Below are positions 55,149-63,746 of a stretch of DNA of 63,746 nucleotides, piece after piece. Source of the stretch: an uncultured Granulosicoccaceae bacterium (GTDB lineage: Bacteria > Pseudomonadota > Gammaproteobacteria > Granulosicoccales > Granulosicoccaceae); contig CALGKA010000025.1 in assembly GCA_937927895.1 (NCBI GenBank), positions 1 to 63,746 of the forward strand, written 5' to 3'. Numbering within the stretch: position 1 is the first letter of the stretch; every line of letters starts with the position of its first letter. A program made the position numbers and the translations under genes. The notes beneath the pieces were generated by a model. It saw only the letters and a list, made by a program, of their open reading frames with translations, ran no database searches and was not told the DNA's origin.

Positions 55149-56309
55149 CTAGGTTTTTTCAGTCAAGGGCAATGTAAAAGTAAAAGTAGCCCCTTTTTCC
55201 TCGCTTGCGTCTACCTCAATTGTGCCACCGTGGGTTGTGATGATGTCACGGCTTATTGACAACCCTACTCCCATGCCATCGGCTTTTTCAGTTTCAAATG
55301 CCTTAAAAGGATCAATTCCAGGCCCTATGCCCGGCCCGGTATCAGACACTGTCACGCTGACAACATCATCAGTACAATCTGTCGACACCTTTACAATATC
55401 AGGTTTCAGCCTGTCTGTATCCGGCATTTCTGATATCGCTTCTACGGCATTTCTTATTAAGTTAACGAGCACCTGGGCGATTTGAACGCTGTCAACTACA
55501 ACAGTCGGAATTTTACCACTGACCACTTCAATTTGAACATCTGCCGTTCGCGCCTCACCGGCCATTATGCGTGCCGCTTGTTGGACTAGACTATTGATAT
55601 CTGTTGAGCTCCGGGCAGAATTCTTGTTACTAATAAACTGCCGAAGTGCTCGAATGATCGCACCAGCACGCTGGGTTTCAGATTGAATATCATCCAAACA
55701 TTCAAACAGCAGCGGATCATTTGAAGCATTTCCTTTGGCGATCTGTACCGCCGTATCCGCCGAGGCTGAAATTGCCAACAAAGGTTGATTCAACTCATGA
55801 GCAAGCCCGGTCGCCATTTGCCCAACAGTCGATATGCGGCCTAAACGCGCAAGATCACCCTGCAATTTCAGCGATTGCGTTTCTGAAACTTTTCTCTGTT
55901 CCATTTCCGCCTGCAGAGATGCATTTGATTCCGCCAATTCTGTAGGGCTACGAAGTGCTAGCAGCTTTGGCATCACCGGGTATAACGAAATAGCCGTAAG
56001 CACTGAGGCAATCGCGGTAAAAGCCTTAACCATTCCCTGAAAACCATACTGACCATTCCATACCACCCAAATGCTCACCACATGGGTCACACCACAGGCA
56101 AATATGAAAATACAAAACATGTAAACAACACCCGGAAACGGGACTTCTTTTCTTTTTCTCAAGAAGTACAACAGCGCTATAGGTATGGAAAAATAAGCAA
56201 AGGCGATCGCCACATCTGACAACACATTTAACCAAAGAATATCTGGTCGCCACTGATAACAAACACCATGCGGCATAAACTCATCTAACAAACTGGTTGG
56301 AGCAACCAT
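55149..56309 (-). CDS. Histidine kinase with ethylene-receptor-like copper-binding membrane domain
   Basis: A 386-aa sensor. Residues 24-118 are three membrane segments that match the plant ETR1 ethylene-binding domain. LSDVAIAFAYFSIP and FIFACGVTH carry Asp32, Tyr39, Ile42, Pro43, Ile69, Cys72 and His76, which align with ETR1 Asp25, Tyr32, Ile35, Pro36, Ile62, Cys65 and His69 at a constant offset of seven. The Cys and His bind Cu(I) in ETR1. A short coiled coil (about 125-150) leads to a FixL-type kinase core: phospho-His171 in LAHELNQPL, an N-box (LVNLIRNAVEAIS) and DTGPGIG and GVGLSISRDI ATP motifs. No PAS or GAF domain. The partner FixJ-type gene is downstream and a multicopper oxidase is divergent. 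Confidence 0.88.
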   Translation of the reverse strand: MVAPTSLLDEFMPHGVCYQWRPDILWLNVLSDVAIAFAYFSIPIALLYFLRKRKEVPFPGVVYMFCIFIFACGVTHVVSIWVVWNGQYGFQGMVKAFTAIASVLTAISLYPVMPKLLALRSPTELAESNASLQAEMEQRKVSETQSLKLQGDLARLGRISTVGQMATGLAHELNQPLLAISASADTAVQIAKGNASNDPLLFECLDDIQSETQRAGAIIRALRQFISNKNSARSSTDINSLVQQAARIMAGEARTADVQIEVVSGKIPTVVVDSVQIAQVLVNLIRNAVEAISEMPDTDRLKPDIVKVSTDCTDDVVSVTVSDTGPGIGPGIDPFKAFETEKADGMGVGLSISRDIITTHGGTIEVDASEEKGATFTFTLPLTEKT

Positions 56310-56635
56310 CGTGTAGCCTCTTCGGTTTTTGAAACGCCCGGTAACGTATCGGGAATATAGTATCTAGTGCATAACTTAGCACGGCGGTAAGCAACCAAGG
56401 TTGCCGAACCTGCATGATCATGCGCTTCGGCAAACTACCAATAATCAGCGCAAGCTATAGGAAATAATTCTTTAAGCACCTACTGATTTATTCACTTGCC
56501 TACGCATTGCTAAAGAAAACCTCGTTACTTTTACTCATAGACTAACAACGCCGCTCGATCTAGTATCTTATTTGGCGTTGCAACGGGTTATCCTATGCAA
56601 CTAGTTTAATTACCTAAAACGAAAGACTGAACCAT
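56310..56635. other. 326-nt divergent intergenic region, kinase / multicopper oxidase
   Basis: No gene. It contains the perfect palindromes GCAACCAAGGTTGC (56391-56404) and GCATGATCATGC (56412-56423), and nearer the oxidase a CGTTGCAACG palindrome followed 11 nt later by TGCAAC. These are candidate regulator sites; no strong consensus promoter was found. Confidence 0.55.
56391..56423. promoter_or_regulatory. Adjacent perfect palindromes, candidate operators
   Basis: GCAACCAAGGTTGC and GCATGATCATGC lie 7 nt apart, about 85 nt upstream of the kinase start and 215 nt upstream of the oxidase start. They may bind the FixJ-type regulator or another dimer. Confidence 0.4.
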
Positions 56636-58033
56636 ATGAACAGGCGAACGTTTCTTCAATTAAGCACCATCAGTGCATGCATAGGTAAACTACCTATAGC
56701 GCTTGCCAAGAGCGCCGCGCCGACTTTCACCTTAACACCGAAAAAAGCCCAAATGAATATTGTCGGGGCAGAATTTCCGGCAACCGACATTTGGGGCTTC
56801 AACGGTGAAGTCCCGGGTACTCCCATCAGAATTCGGCATGGCCAGGCGGTAGACGTTACCGTTAGCAACGCCCTTGAAGTACCCACCTCCATACACTGGC
56901 ACGGCATTCGTCTACCAAATGCGATGGATGGAGTCGCGGGTTTAACACAGCCAGCAATAAAACCAACAGAACAGTTTCGCTATCAATTCACCCCACCCGA
57001 TGCAGGAACTTACTGGTATCACTCTCACGTTAACGCCTATGAACAGATTGGTCGTGGTCTGTACGGCCCGCTGATCATCGAAGAGACAGATCCGCCAAAA
57101 GTTGATAGAGACCTAACCTGGATGATCGATGATTGGCGCTTGCTAGACGACGCCTCAATCAGTGAAGACTTCGGCGCAGGCCATGATCGCTCCCACGCAG
57201 GTCGCATAGGCAACGTACCAACGGTTAACGGACGCTTTCGCGATGTTATTGGAGTACAAAGTGGCGAGCGCATTCGCTTAAGACTTATCAATGCATCCAA
57301 CGCACGCAATTTCTCACTATCATTCGGTGAGCTAACACCATCTGTAATCGCGATCGATGGGCAGGCAGTTAAACCCTACCAAACCAAAAAACCTATAGTG
57401 GTCGGAGCCTCTGGCAGAGTAGATCTCATACTAGACATGACAGGCGAACCTGGCTCATCACACACCGTAACCGATAGCTTCTACAGGCAAACGTATAACT
57501 TAATTCGACTAGAGTTTGCAGATAAACCGCTACGGGAATCACCGCTTGATACCCCCATAACACTTGCAAAACCCACAATACCAGAACCGGATTTAAGCAA
57601 CGCTCTGAAACTAGAAGTGACCATGGCAGGTGGTGCAATGAGCGGCTTACAACGGGCAAAGCTTAATGGCGAATGGATGGGGCTACGTGAAATTGCACAA
57701 CAGGGTTATGTTTGGGCCATGAATGACATCGTTGGTAATAAGCTTGATATGCCACCCTTGATCGATACCAATAAAGGCCAGTCAGTCCAACTGACGCTAG
57801 TCAACAACACAGCATTCCCGCACCCTATGCACTTGCATGGCCATCATATGAAATTGCTATCCGTTGATGGCCAAGCGTTAGCAGAACCATACTGGGTCGA
57901 TAGCCCGCTGCTTATGCCGCGTCAAACTATGACGCTGGCATTTGTTGCTGACAACCCGGGGGATTGGTTGTTTCATTGCCATGTATTAGAGCATCATGCT
58001 GCTGGACTCGGTGCATTGGTAAGAGTCACCTAA
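56636..58033 (+). CDS. TAT-exported multicopper oxidase
   Basis: A 465-aa laccase/CueO-like protein with a twin-arginine signal (NRRTFLQLS). Four copper motifs are present: HWHGIRL at 87, YWYHSHV at 127, HPMHLHGHH at 396 and HCHVLEHHAAG at 447. These supply the trinuclear and type 1 sites. The methionine-rich insert of CueO is absent, so metallo-oxidase activity on Cu(I) is not assured and phenol oxidation is possible. It is divergent from the ethylene-receptor-like kinase, whose sensing domain would also bind copper. The next gene faces it 37 nt downstream. Confidence 0.92.
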   Translation: MNRRTFLQLSTISACIGKLPIALAKSAAPTFTLTPKKAQMNIVGAEFPATDIWGFNGEVPGTPIRIRHGQAVDVTVSNALEVPTSIHWHGIRLPNAMDGVAGLTQPAIKPTEQFRYQFTPPDAGTYWYHSHVNAYEQIGRGLYGPLIIEETDPPKVDRDLTWMIDDWRLLDDASISEDFGAGHDRSHAGRIGNVPTVNGRFRDVIGVQSGERIRLRLINASNARNFSLSFGELTPSVIAIDGQAVKPYQTKKPIVVGASGRVDLILDMTGEPGSSHTVTDSFYRQTYNLIRLEFADKPLRESPLDTPITLAKPTIPEPDLSNALKLEVTMAGGAMSGLQRAKLNGEWMGLREIAQQGYVWAMNDIVGNKLDMPPLIDTNKGQSVQLTLVNNTAFPHPMHLHGHHMKLLSVDGQALAEPYWVDSPLLMPRQTMTLAFVADNPGDWLFHCHVLEHHAAGLGALVRVT

Positions 58034-58070
58034 TACGTACTAATTTTTCTTACTGGTTTTTCTTATTGGT

Positions 58071-59144
58071 TTATGGCCGACGAACAACATCACCCTCAAC
58101 TAGACCATCAACAATTTCTATCTGCAAACCATCAGACAGGCCGGTTTGTATTTCACGGCGTTCGAAAGTATCACCGCTTTTAATCAGTACAAATTTTTTG
58201 TCGTCTTCAAAGATCAGCAACCCCTCATCAAGTGTTAGTACATCGTCACGGCGATCAAGCACAATATCTGCATTGGCACTGTAGCCCGCTCTAATTTTGC
58301 TCTCCGGGTTCTCAGTTATAGCGGCGCGAATTTCAAACTGTACTGTACCTTCATCTCTGTTGCCCTTCGGCGAGATAAATTCCAGCACGCCGTCAAAGGA
58401 CTCATTTTCAATAGCGCCTATACTGATAACTAACGGCAAGCCTTCTGTTATACGCCCGACTTCAGATTCATCAACAGCACCAATAAAAATCATATCGGTC
58501 ATGTCGGCGATTGATGCGATGGTTGTACCTTCATTGAAGTTGTTCGTCTCCGTAACTGACTCACCTTCTTTCACTGGAACGGATAATATAGTGCCTTTAA
58601 CCGTTGATCTTATCTCACTAGAGACCGCACCACTCTCACCACTGCCACCTTCTTGTATCAGCAAAAGATTACTTCGTGCCCGGGTTTCCTCTTCGCGCTG
58701 AATTTCATAGTCGAACTGATACTTAGCGTATTCATCTTTAGAAATAACATTATCTTTTAACAGGTTGCGTCTTCGGTTACGCTCCCTAAGAGCGTTGGCT
58801 GCACTGATACGTGCGGTCTCTACGCGGGCTTGGGCGGAGTTAAGTGCCACCGCATCAGGAACTACCTGAATTTTAGCTATCAGCTCACCGCGCTTTACCT
58901 GTTGCCCGGCTTCAAGGTGGAGTTTTTCAACCACACCCGATACACGGGATTTTATTGTCACTTCACGGCGTGGCTCTATAGCACCCGTCGCAACTGCTTT
59001 CTTGATTATGGCGCCTGTTGTGACTTCCGAGGTTTCGAAAAACGTTTGTGGCGTTTCGTTTCTTTTTACTAAAAAATATAAACCAGCGCCTAGCAGCGCC
59101 AATACAATGAATAACAAAACAACTCTTATAATAACTTTAAGCAT
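58071..59144 (-). CDS. Periplasmic adaptor (HlyD/MacA-like) of an ABC exporter
   Basis: A 357-aa membrane-fusion protein with an N-terminal membrane anchor (VVLLFIVLALLGAGLYFLV). Then come the lipoyl-like half-motifs (VTIKSRVSGVVEKLHLEAGQQVKRGELIAKI and the paired ISTVKGTILSVPV region), a short helical hairpin with a basic NRRRNLL segment, and a beta-barrel domain. It connects an inner-membrane pump to an outer-membrane channel. It is the last of four genes, 2 nt after an FtsX-type permease. No TolC-like gene is seen here. Confidence 0.88.
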   Translation of the reverse strand: MLKVIIRVVLLFIVLALLGAGLYFLVKRNETPQTFFETSEVTTGAIIKKAVATGAIEPRREVTIKSRVSGVVEKLHLEAGQQVKRGELIAKIQVVPDAVALNSAQARVETARISAANALRERNRRRNLLKDNVISKDEYAKYQFDYEIQREEETRARSNLLLIQEGGSGESGAVSSEIRSTVKGTILSVPVKEGESVTETNNFNEGTTIASIADMTDMIFIGAVDESEVGRITEGLPLVISIGAIENESFDGVLEFISPKGNRDEGTVQFEIRAAITENPESKIRAGYSANADIVLDRRDDVLTLDEGLLIFEDDKKFVLIKSGDTFERREIQTGLSDGLQIEIVDGLVEGDVVRRP

Positions 59145-59146
59145 AA

Positions 59147-60418
59147 TTATTCCGCGCGTAATGCTTCAACTGGGTCAATCTTCATTGCATGCCTTGCCGG
59201 TATTAGCGTGGCGAGCAATGACGCAATCGCAAGTGCCACAACCGCTGCTATGGCAATGCGTAAGTCAATAGTGGGGGTATCGAACAATACATCTGCATCA
59301 ACACTTTGTGTGATCGGCCGTGTGATTAGATCAACCACATACAGACCTAACAGACCGGCAAACAAGCCGAGTATTCCAGACACTCCAACCAATGTTGAAG
59401 TCTCTGCTAAAATCATTTTAAGCACCGATGCAGGTGTCGCACCAATGGACTTACGGATACCAAACTCCCTTTGGCGTTCGCGTATGGCAATCAGCATAAT
59501 GTTACTCACCCCCAGAACACCTGCCAACAGAGTAGCGAGACCGACTGTCCAGACAAATGCACGTATACCAATGAATAGCCGCTCAATACGCAAAAATTCG
59601 TTTTCAGAGTTCCAATCACCAAATGCCCGGCTATCAGTCGGTGCAACTCTATGGCGCTGCATAAGTAATTGGCGCATTTGCCCGGCAACATCAACACTAC
59701 GTAAACCGTCAGCGGGAATCATGGCGTAAAAACCTATAGCATCGCCATAGTTAAATACTTGCTGAAAAGTACTGATGGGGATAAACGCCAGGCTACCCAT
59801 ACGCTCTCGATTGCTTCCGTAACGCTTGGGCTTAAACACACCAATAACGGTAAAACTAATTTGCCGTATTTGCACTTGACGCCCTATTGGATTTACCGAT
59901 TCACCAAACAGATCACTGTGCACTCGCTCGCCTATTACCACTACTTTGCGTTTTTCTTTGATATCCAACGGATTAATAAACCGCCCGTAATGGAAGTCCA
60001 TTGGTAGTACATGGCGAAACTCTGGCATATCACCGGACACTTCTACATCGGTAACTTTATTGCCATGCACCACATCGCTACGACCGCGCCAGCGCTCTAA
60101 TCTGACGCGCGGCGCAAGGTGAGCTATGTCGGGTATTTTTTGTAGCAAAGCAGTTGTATCGTCGTTGCTCAATTGAATCGGCCGACCTGGTGGTAAGCCT
60201 TGATACGGCTGCGATGATGCCTGCCCCCACATATACAAAGCATTAGTGGCATAACCTGCCATGCTCTTATTAACACCCGACTGAATACCGTTTCCAAAGC
60301 CGAGCATAATAATTAAAATAAATATGCCCCAAAATATTCCAGATGCCGTCAACAGCGTGCGCAACCGATTACTCTTTAGCACTTGCCACACTTCTGCCCA
60401 CAACTCTCGATCTATCAT
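59147..60418 (-). CDS. MacB-like ABC transporter permease (FtsX/MacB_PCD)
   Basis: A 423-aa permease with the N-terminal membrane segment (LTASGIFWGIFILIIMLGFGNG), a large periplasmic MacB_PCD domain (about residues 45-270) and three C-terminal segments around RQREFGIRKSIGATPASVLKMILAE, the FtsX signature. It lacks an ATPase domain, unlike E. coli MacB. The start overlaps the stop of a second permease gene by 4 nt. The two permeases probably form a heterodimer. Confidence 0.9.
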   Translation of the reverse strand: MIDRELWAEVWQVLKSNRLRTLLTASGIFWGIFILIIMLGFGNGIQSGVNKSMAGYATNALYMWGQASSQPYQGLPPGRPIQLSNDDTTALLQKIPDIAHLAPRVRLERWRGRSDVVHGNKVTDVEVSGDMPEFRHVLPMDFHYGRFINPLDIKEKRKVVVIGERVHSDLFGESVNPIGRQVQIRQISFTVIGVFKPKRYGSNRERMGSLAFIPISTFQQVFNYGDAIGFYAMIPADGLRSVDVAGQMRQLLMQRHRVAPTDSRAFGDWNSENEFLRIERLFIGIRAFVWTVGLATLLAGVLGVSNIMLIAIRERQREFGIRKSIGATPASVLKMILAETSTLVGVSGILGLFAGLLGLYVVDLITRPITQSVDADVLFDTPTIDLRIAIAAVVALAIASLLATLIPARHAMKIDPVEALRAE

Positions 60419-61650
60419 GATGGCTGCAACGCCTGCACAGGATCAATCGCCGCTGCGCGTCGGGCCGGCAGATAGCCTGCCAACGTTCCCGATACAATCA
60501 CCAATAACGTTACCGCTACCACCACAAAGGTATTAACGTCGGGCTGATACATGTATTCGTTTTCAGGAACAGTGGCTTTGAGTAATTCAAGCAAACCTAA
60601 ACTTGAAATCAAACCTATGTACCCGGCGATCACGGTGACAATCACTGACTCTAAAACAATTAGCCGTGTTATAGACCCGGGTGTTGCACCTATGGCTTTA
60701 CGTATACCAATCTCCCGGCGACGTTCTGCTACTGATATCACCATAATATTACTCACCGCGAGCACACCCGTTAATACAGTACCCACACCTACCACTGCCA
60801 CAAACACACGCACCCAATAAAAAAGATCAGTGACTTTCTTATATTCATCCAGGTTGTTATAAATTCGCGCAGCACGTTGATCATTAGGTGAAAAATTCTT
60901 ACGCTGTGCCAGCAGCTCACGCACTTGCTGTTCGCTTTCTTTACTTTGTTGATAAGTCGCATCGCCCACGGTGTAGGTCATTTGATGCAATCGAACGGGC
61001 TCGGCGTACACCAGCTGTGCAGTGGTGATAGGTAAGTAGACGGTCTCTTCTTCGTCTTGTGAGCCATCGTCAGTAAACACACCCACCACTTGATAAGAGA
61101 TTCCATTGATCGCGATCATTTTTCCAAGCGGTGCCGGTTGTTCAAATAAACGCTCGACTACTTTAGCACCTACAACAGCCACCTTGCGGCGCTCGGTAAG
61201 ATCATTTTCATTAATGTATCTACCAGCACTAAGAACGGTTTTCTCGAGGTACAAATGATCAGGATGCACGCCTCGTATATCAAACGCTGCCTGCTGCTTG
61301 CCGTAGCGCACTGTGCTATCACCACCCACATAGTAGCGTGCTGATATCTTATCAACGTGCTCTATGTTGCTACGAATTTGTTCGTAGTCTTCGTTTTCAT
61401 ATCGAATGGACCGACCACGCGGCAAGCCTTTGTAGTCAATGGTCGTTTTACCGCCGTATATTCGTATACTGTTGACGGCATCATCTTTGAATTGCAACTC
61501 GACTCCATTTTGAAGACCACGTCCGGCCCCTAATAACAGCACCAGCATAAAGATTCCCCAGGCGACCGTCAGTACCGCCAACACCGTCCGGGTCTTGTGC
61601 GTACGCAACGATTCAGAGATCTCAAACAGGGAATCGAATACATTCATCAC
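60415..61650 (-). CDS. MacB-like ABC transporter permease (second copy)
   Basis: A 411-aa permease with the same layout as its neighbour: an N-terminal segment TVAWGIFMLVLLLGAGRG, a periplasmic MacB_PCD domain and the FtsX region RRREIGIRKAIGATPGSITRLIVLE. The sequences have diverged clearly, so the duplication is old. It overlaps the ATPase gene by 4 nt. It is transcribed after the ATPase gene and before the other permease. Confidence 0.9.
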   Translation of the reverse strand: MMNVFDSLFEISESLRTHKTRTVLAVLTVAWGIFMLVLLLGAGRGLQNGVELQFKDDAVNSIRIYGGKTTIDYKGLPRGRSIRYENEDYEQIRSNIEHVDKISARYYVGGDSTVRYGKQQAAFDIRGVHPDHLYLEKTVLSAGRYINENDLTERRKVAVVGAKVVERLFEQPAPLGKMIAINGISYQVVGVFTDDGSQDEEETVYLPITTAQLVYAEPVRLHQMTYTVGDATYQQSKESEQQVRELLAQRKNFSPNDQRAARIYNNLDEYKKVTDLFYWVRVFVAVVGVGTVLTGVLAVSNIMVISVAERRREIGIRKAIGATPGSITRLIVLESVIVTVIAGYIGLISSLGLLELLKATVPENEYMYQPDVNTFVVVAVTLLVIVSGTLAGYLPARRAAAIDPVQALQPS

Positions 61651-62321
61651 AAACGTTCATCGCGAATGATATCGCCGTCGCGTAACTGAATAATGCGTTG
61701 AGTTTGCTCTGCAATTTCCCGCTCATGGGTGACCAACACCACAGTCATGCCCTGGGCATTTACATCACGAAACAGGCTCATGATCTGTTCACCGGTTTGC
61801 GTATCTAATGCACCGGTCGGCTCATCAGCAAGTAACAGTGCTGGCTGGGTAATTAAAGCCCGCGCTATAGCAACACGTTGCGACTGCCCACCGGAAAGCT
61901 CTGAAGGTTTGTGCGTCGCGCGATCCGCCAAACCCACCCGCTCTAAGTATTCCATCGCAATTTTATGCCGCTTACGTCTTGATACGTTTTGGTAGTACAA
62001 CGGCAGCGCTACGTTATCAAGCGCAGACTTGTGATGAATTAAGTTAAAAGACTGGAAGACAAATCCGATAAATCGGTTGCGATAGCGCGCTGCATCACGG
62101 GCTGACAAATTAGCAATGAGATTGCCGTCTAGAGTGTAGGTGCCACTGTCAGGGGAATCCAGGATTCCCAATATATTCAGTAGCGTTGACTTCCCAGAGC
62201 CGGATGAGCCCTGAATAGCCACAAATTCACCCGCCCCGATGAATAGATCCGTACCCACAAGCGCGCGCACCTGATGCTCACCCATGGCGTAGGATTTGGC
62301 AATGCTCTTAAGCTCAATCAT
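61647..62321 (-). CDS. ABC transporter ATPase (MacB/LolD type)
   Basis: A 224-aa ATPase. Walker A is GSSGSGKSTLLN, the signature is LSGGQSQRVAIARAL, Walker B is LLLADEPTGALD, and the H-loop is VTHE. The LFIGAGEFVAIQGSSG start and LNIL motif fit the MacB/LolD subfamily of mechanotransmission exporters. It leads the operon ATPase-permease-permease-adaptor with 4-nt overlaps. The substrate could be a peptide, lipid or toxin. The head is divergent from glutaryl-CoA dehydrogenase. Confidence 0.93.
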   Translation of the reverse strand: MIELKSIAKSYAMGEHQVRALVGTDLFIGAGEFVAIQGSSGSGKSTLLNILGILDSPDSGTYTLDGNLIANLSARDAARYRNRFIGFVFQSFNLIHHKSALDNVALPLYYQNVSRRKRHKIAMEYLERVGLADRATHKPSELSGGQSQRVAIARALITQPALLLADEPTGALDTQTGEQIMSLFRDVNAQGMTVVLVTHEREIAEQTQRIIQLRDGDIIRDERL

Positions 62322-62502
62322 TGGCTACAACAGATCTCCACACTGACTAATAGGATAGCCACAATAGCAGCCTTCGCTACGTAAATTCGTGTTGAGGGTT
62401 CGCTTTGGTAATAATTTCCGCTGTTACCGTCTAGCGCGAAGGTACCGTTGCCACTACACTTGACTACACCTCTCTTCTGAATGACACATACGGGATCAAA
62501 CC

Positions 62503-63741
62503 ATGGCACAGCCTAGAGTCCAGCAACACCACAGCAGCACACCGGAATCAGCGCGCGCCAGAATGCCCCACTTCAACTGGGAAGATCCATTCCTACTAGA
62601 GTCACAGTTGCTCGAAGAAGAGCGCATGATTCGCGATACTGCACATGCCTACTGCCAGGAAAAGCTCCAGACCCGGGTTCTTGAGGCGAATCGCCACGAG
62701 ACTTTTGATCGTGACATTTTCAACGAGATGGGTGAACTAGGCTTACTCGGTGCAACCATACCGGAAGCATTAGGTGGCATAGACGCAAGCTATGTCTCGT
62801 ACGGATTAATTGCCCGGGAAGTCGAGCGCGTAGATTCAGGCTACCGCTCTGCGATGAGCGTGCAATCATCACTAGTGATGCACCCTATATTTGCATTTGG
62901 CACAGATGCACAACGTAAAAAGTACTTACCAAAGCTTGCCTCTGGTGAATACGTTGGTTGCTTTGGTCTAACTGAACCCGACCACGGCTCTGACCCATCG
63001 TCAATGCTTACAAAAGCCAAAAAAACCGCTGACGGCTACGTAATCTCCGGTTCCAAAAACTGGATCACCAACTCACCTATTGCCGACGTATTCGTTATCT
63101 GGGCCAAGTCCGAAGCCCACGACAACAAGATCAAAGGCTTTGTTCTTGAAAAAGGCATGAAAGGACTAACCGCACCAAAAATCGAAGGCAAGTTCTCCCT
63201 GCGCGCCTCCATCACCGGCATGATCATGATGGATGACGTAGAAATACCAGAGGAAAACCTACTACCGGAAGTAGCCGGTTTAGCCGGCCCATTCGGCTGC
63301 CTTAACCGCGCCCGCTACGGAATTTCATGGGGCGCGATGGGCGCTGCAGAATCGTGCTGGCACTCAGCCCGCCAATACACCCTGGATCGCAAACAATTTG
63401 GCAAGCCCCTGGCTGCCAACCAGCTAGTGCAGAAAAAGCTAGCCGACATGCAAACAGAAATATCAATCGGCTTACAAGGCTGCCTACAACTAGGCAGACT
63501 GTTCGACCAACACCAGGCCCCCGCCGAACTGATCTCCCTAATGAAACGCAACAACTGCGGCAAAGCCCTGGACATAGCCCGAGTCGCCCGTGACATGCAC
63601 GGCGGCAACGGCGTATCAGACGAATACGGCGTAATCCGCCACATGATGAACCTGGAAGCCGTCAATACCTACGAAGGCACCCACGACATCCATGCACTAA
63701 TACTAGGCCGCGCACAAACTGGTATTCAAGCGTTTCAGTAA
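62503..63741 (+). CDS. gcdH: Glutaryl-CoA dehydrogenase
   Basis: A 412-aa acyl-CoA dehydrogenase that oxidises and decarboxylates glutaryl-CoA to crotonyl-CoA in lysine and tryptophan breakdown. Family-specific features: [60 protein letters not shown] and [17 protein letters not shown]. The catalytic base is Glu391 in [15 protein letters not shown]. The N-terminus has about 20 extra polar residues before the core; an internal ATG at about 62563 could also serve. Length fits. It ends at the window edge, complete. Confidence 0.95.
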   Translation: MAQPRVQQHHSSTPESARARMPHFNWEDPFLLESQLLEEERMIRDTAHAYCQEKLQTRVLEANRHETFDRDIFNEMGELGLLGATIPEALGGIDASYVSYGLIAREVERVDSGYRSAMSVQSSLVMHPIFAFGTDAQRKKYLPKLASGEYVGCFGLTEPDHGSDPSSMLTKAKKTADGYVISGSKNWITNSPIADVFVIWAKSEAHDNKIKGFVLEKGMKGLTAPKIEGKFSLRASITGMIMMDDVEIPEENLLPEVAGLAGPFGCLNRARYGISWGAMGAAESCWHSARQYTLDRKQFGKPLAANQLVQKKLADMQTEISIGLQGCLQLGRLFDQHQAPAELISLMKRNNCGKALDIARVARDMHGGNGVSDEYGVIRHMMNLEAVNTYEGTHDIHALILGRAQTGIQAFQ

Positions 63742-63746
63742 GGAAT

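Noticed and set aside
1-63746. CRISPR arrays, tRNA or rRNA genes, prophage or IS elements
   Set aside because: No regularly spaced repeats, cloverleaf-like segments, transposase or phage proteins were noticed, although a covariance-model scan could still reveal a small RNA.

Overview
The window looks like a chromosomal segment of a marine-type gammaproteobacterium of moderate GC. The taxonomic hints are a divergent ppsA/ppsR pair, the nudJ-mnmA-hflD order familiar from enterobacteria (but without purB), rapA, xthA, tex and a UPF0114 gene. The genus cannot be fixed from the sequence. I saw no rRNA, tRNA, CRISPR array, transposase, integrase or phage structural gene.

Layout. 0-4.5 kb: the end of a cytochrome c-like protein with Cys-rich NPC repeats, a SUMF1-domain lipoprotein, a His-rich conserved hypothetical, an M48-TerB protein and a VOC protein. 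4.5-9 kb: ppsA, ppsR and a UDP-glucuronate 4-epimerase-type enzyme. 9-12 kb: a structured non-coding stretch, a porin and a LysR regulator whose promoter predicts a leaderless mRNA. 12-15.6 kb: nudJ, mnmA, hflD and an exostosin-like glycosyltransferase. 15.6-19.5 kb (minus): a four-gene set of a substrate-binding-fold protein without signal peptide, two EamA transporters and an M20 protein lacking catalytic residues. 19.6-27 kb (minus): three tandem paralogous secreted alpha/beta-hydrolases carrying 3, 1 and 0 copies of an N-terminal module, with a consensus CRP-type site between two of them. 27-34.5 kb: an ArgE/DapE-type deacylase and a leucine/isovalerate (liu) operon. 34.5-36 kb: a small protein under a promoter overlapped by a near-perfect SOS box, then a coiled-coil protein. 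36.7-42 kb: malonyl-CoA synthetase, rapA, xthA. 42-47.4 kb (minus): a tight five-gene catabolic cluster with an HpsN-like dehydrogenase, SDR, double SnoaL/NTF2 protein, bicupin and MetE-like zinc enzyme. 47.7-54.3 kb: tex, a 163-nt symmetric long hairpin, a Rieske oxygenase, UPF0114, an AhpD-like protein, a second ExoIII-family nuclease and a hemerythrin. 54.4-62.3 kb: a FixJ-type regulator, a histidine kinase with a plant ethylene-receptor-like Cu-binding membrane domain, a divergent TAT-exported multicopper oxidase, and a MacAB-like exporter. 62.5 kb to the end: glutaryl-CoA dehydrogenase.

How the parts may work together. Core carbon metabolism is represented by PEP synthase and its regulatory kinase, leucine and glutaryl-CoA catabolism and malonate activation. 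The secreted hydrolases, porin, exporters and catabolic cluster fit a heterotroph using polymers and small organic molecules. The most noteworthy items are the ethylene-receptor-type kinase next to a copper oxidase, the modular hydrolase triplet, the HpsN-like five-gene cluster, the SOS-box small protein, the 163-nt hairpin and the M20 pseudoenzyme operon. Functions for these are inferred from motifs and gene order only.
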